DNA of 64,000 bases, from contig CANMMP010000003.1 of the NCBI GenBank assembly GCA_947499125.1, forward strand, positions 310,001 to 374,000. Reading direction: 5' to 3'. Both the position numbers and the translations under genes were made by a program. Under the pieces are notes generated by a model that worked only from the letters and a program-made list of their open reading frames with translations, searched no databases and was not told the origin of the DNA. Below, piece after piece: positions 62,965 to 64,000 of this stretch (its first letter is position 1; every line of letters starts with the position of its first letter). Source of the DNA: an uncultured Pontibacter sp. (GTDB lineage Bacteria; Bacteroidota; Bacteroidia; Cytophagales; Hymenobacteraceae).

Positions 62965-63046
62965 TCCCCTTGAGGGGACTACAGGGGTGTAAAGCTACGG
63001 AGCAGGTCACTTCAAATGTAAGCACCCCTATAGTCTCCTGAAGGAT
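62965..63046. repeat. Inverted pair of intergenic palindromic elements
   Basis: TCCCCTTGAGGGGACTACAG followed by GGGTGT (62965-62990) is matched, in the opposite orientation, by the stretch 63022-63046, whose reverse complement reads ATCCTTCAGGAGACTATAGG then GGTGCT. The first element resembles the CCCC/GGGG-CAGGGGTG elements next to polA. The gap 62878-63150 holds no other feature. Confidence 0.6.
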
Positions 63047-63150
63047 ATAGTATGCAATGAGACGGAGGAATTCTAACTATAGCCCTTTTCAGGATATTTA
63101 CTTATCTTAGCTTTTCCCGTATCACAACCTAAAATCAGACGGATAACATT

Positions 63151-64000
63151 ATGAAGAAAACTACTGTTCTACTGCTGGCTGGCGGCCTAACGGCTGTGTC
63201 GGCATGTAAATCAACCCAAACAGAAACTCCAACTGTGAATACTGAAACTACCACAACGGCCCCTGCAACTGCGGAGGCTACTTTAAATTACCCCGATACT
63301 AAAAAAGTTGACCACGTAGACGATTACCATGGCACACAAGTAGCAGATCCCTATCGCTGGCTCGAAACGCATACCGATGAAGTTGACTCATGGATAACAG
63401 CACAGAACGAAGTAACGCAGGAATACCTGGGCGACATCGACTTCCGCGACAATATTAAAGCACGCCTGACAGAGATCTGGAATTACCCGAAGTATGGCGC
63501 TCCGTTTAAAGAAGGCGGAAAATACTATTTCTATAAGAATGATGGCCTGCAGAACCAGAGCGTGCTGTATGTGCAGGAAACACTGGAATCTGAGCCAAAA
63601 GTATTCTTTGACCCGAACAAACTGTCTTCTGACGGAACAGTGGCGCTTTCAGCGTTCAGTTTCTCTAAAGATGGCAAGCATGTGGCAGTGGGTACATCAA
63701 GTGGCGGCTCTGACTGGAACACCTACCAGGTAATGGATGTGGCGACTGGTAAAATGCTGAACGATAAACTAGAGTGGGTGAAGTTCTCTGGCCCGAGCTG
63801 GTACAAAGATGGCTTCTTCTATAGCCGTTACGATGCCCCAACCGAAGGCAACAAGCTGGCCAATAAGAACGAATTCCATAAAGTCTACTACCACAAAATT
63901 GGTACGCCACAGAGCCAGGACAAGCTGGTTTACGAAGACAAAGCTCACGCGCTACGCAATTTCTACGGCCAGACCACTGATGATGAGCGCTTCCTGATCC
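63151..64000 (+). CDS. Prolyl oligopeptidase (S9A) lipoprotein, 3' end beyond window
   Basis: The start ATG at 63151 opens a frame of 283 codons that runs off the window. A signal peptide ends in a lipobox-like VSAC (Cys19), followed by a Thr-rich linker (about 22-45). Next is the N-terminal part of a prolyl oligopeptidase: the start of the family domain is VDHVDDYHGTQVADPYRWLE, then the seven-bladed propeller with FSFSKDGKHVAVGTSSGGSD. The catalytic Ser/Asp/His domain would lie further on and is not visible. Such enzymes cut short proline-containing peptides, here presumably in the periplasm as a lipoprotein. No terminator separates it from the repeat region upstream. Confidence 0.88.
   Translation, partial: MKKTTVLLLAGGLTAVSACKSTQTETPTVNTETTTTAPATAEATLNYPDTKKVDHVDDYHGTQVADPYRWLETHTDEVDSWITAQNEVTQEYLGDIDFRDNIKARLTEIWNYPKYGAPFKEGGKYYFYKNDGLQNQSVLYVQETLESEPKVFFDPNKLSSDGTVALSAFSFSKDGKHVAVGTSSGGSDWNTYQVMDVATGKMLNDKLEWVKFSGPSWYKDGFFYSRYDAPTEGNKLANKNEFHKVYYHKIGTPQSQDKLVYEDKAHALRNFYGQTTDDERFLI

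Noticed and set aside
1..64000. tRNA or rRNA genes in intergenic gaps
   Set aside because: No cloverleaf with GTTCGA-type T arm and CCA-compatible acceptor stem and no rRNA-like stretch was found by eye; a covariance-model scan would settle this.

Overview
The window looks like the chromosome of a member of the Bacteroidota, most plausibly the order Cytophagales near Hymenobacteraceae (Pontibacter-like; genus inferred, not proven). The evidence is the type IX secretion (T9SS) sorting domains of both types (A and B), PorP/SprF-family proteins beside giant repeat adhesins, 7TMR-DISM and LytTR signalling proteins, promoter -7 elements of the TAnnTTTG class, and the absence of Shine-Dalgarno sites. 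No rRNA, tRNA, CRISPR array, transposase or prophage gene was recognised. Both window ends cut genes.

Layout. 1-1.3 kb: end of an NTF2-like gene and a tandem pair of STAS-like paralogs. 1.5-20 kb, left to right on the + strand: a secreted endonuclease I with a type A T9SS tail; a PKD/Ig-rich type B adhesin with its PorP/SprF partner; a 2157-residue type B adhesin with a DUF3494 (ice-binding-like) head and 20 PKD-like repeats, its own PorP/SprF partner, and a PorE-like OmpA protein. 20-26 kb, minus strand: symporter, secreted alpha/beta hydrolase, TonB-dependent receptor and 3-hydroxybutyrate dehydrogenase, a possible uptake route for hydroxyacid esters. 26-29 kb: divergent LytTR response regulator and 7TM histidine kinase.

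29-41 kb: housekeeping and envelope genes (alpha/beta hydrolase, RlpA, DUF72, GNAT, an active/inactive M16 peptidase pair, a FadL plus SGNH-lipoprotein operon, a thioredoxin-reductase-like flavoprotein, cyanophycinase). 41.5-42.2 kb: three consecutive ORFs of exactly 54 codons each, two of them clear paralogs. 42.6-50.4 kb: a barrel protein, a methyltransferase, ArfB, an ASRT-domain gene coupled to a GH13 enzyme, a site-2 protease with CBS domains, and a T9SS matrixin-like protease.

50.8-64 kb: DUF3667 and dGTPase; polA lying between two long, diverged, mirror-image repeat arms; a LemA/TPM operon; a sugar nucleotidyltransferase and a membrane LytTR regulator followed by a phased direct repeat; an EreA/ChaN-like gene broken by an in-frame TAG; and the start of a prolyl oligopeptidase.

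Most striking signals: the inverted arms around polA; an exact 777-bp higher-order repeat in the large adhesin; the 54-codon ORF trio; and unusually frequent AACTATAA/AAGTATAA-type words, in genes and between them, which even form a terminator.
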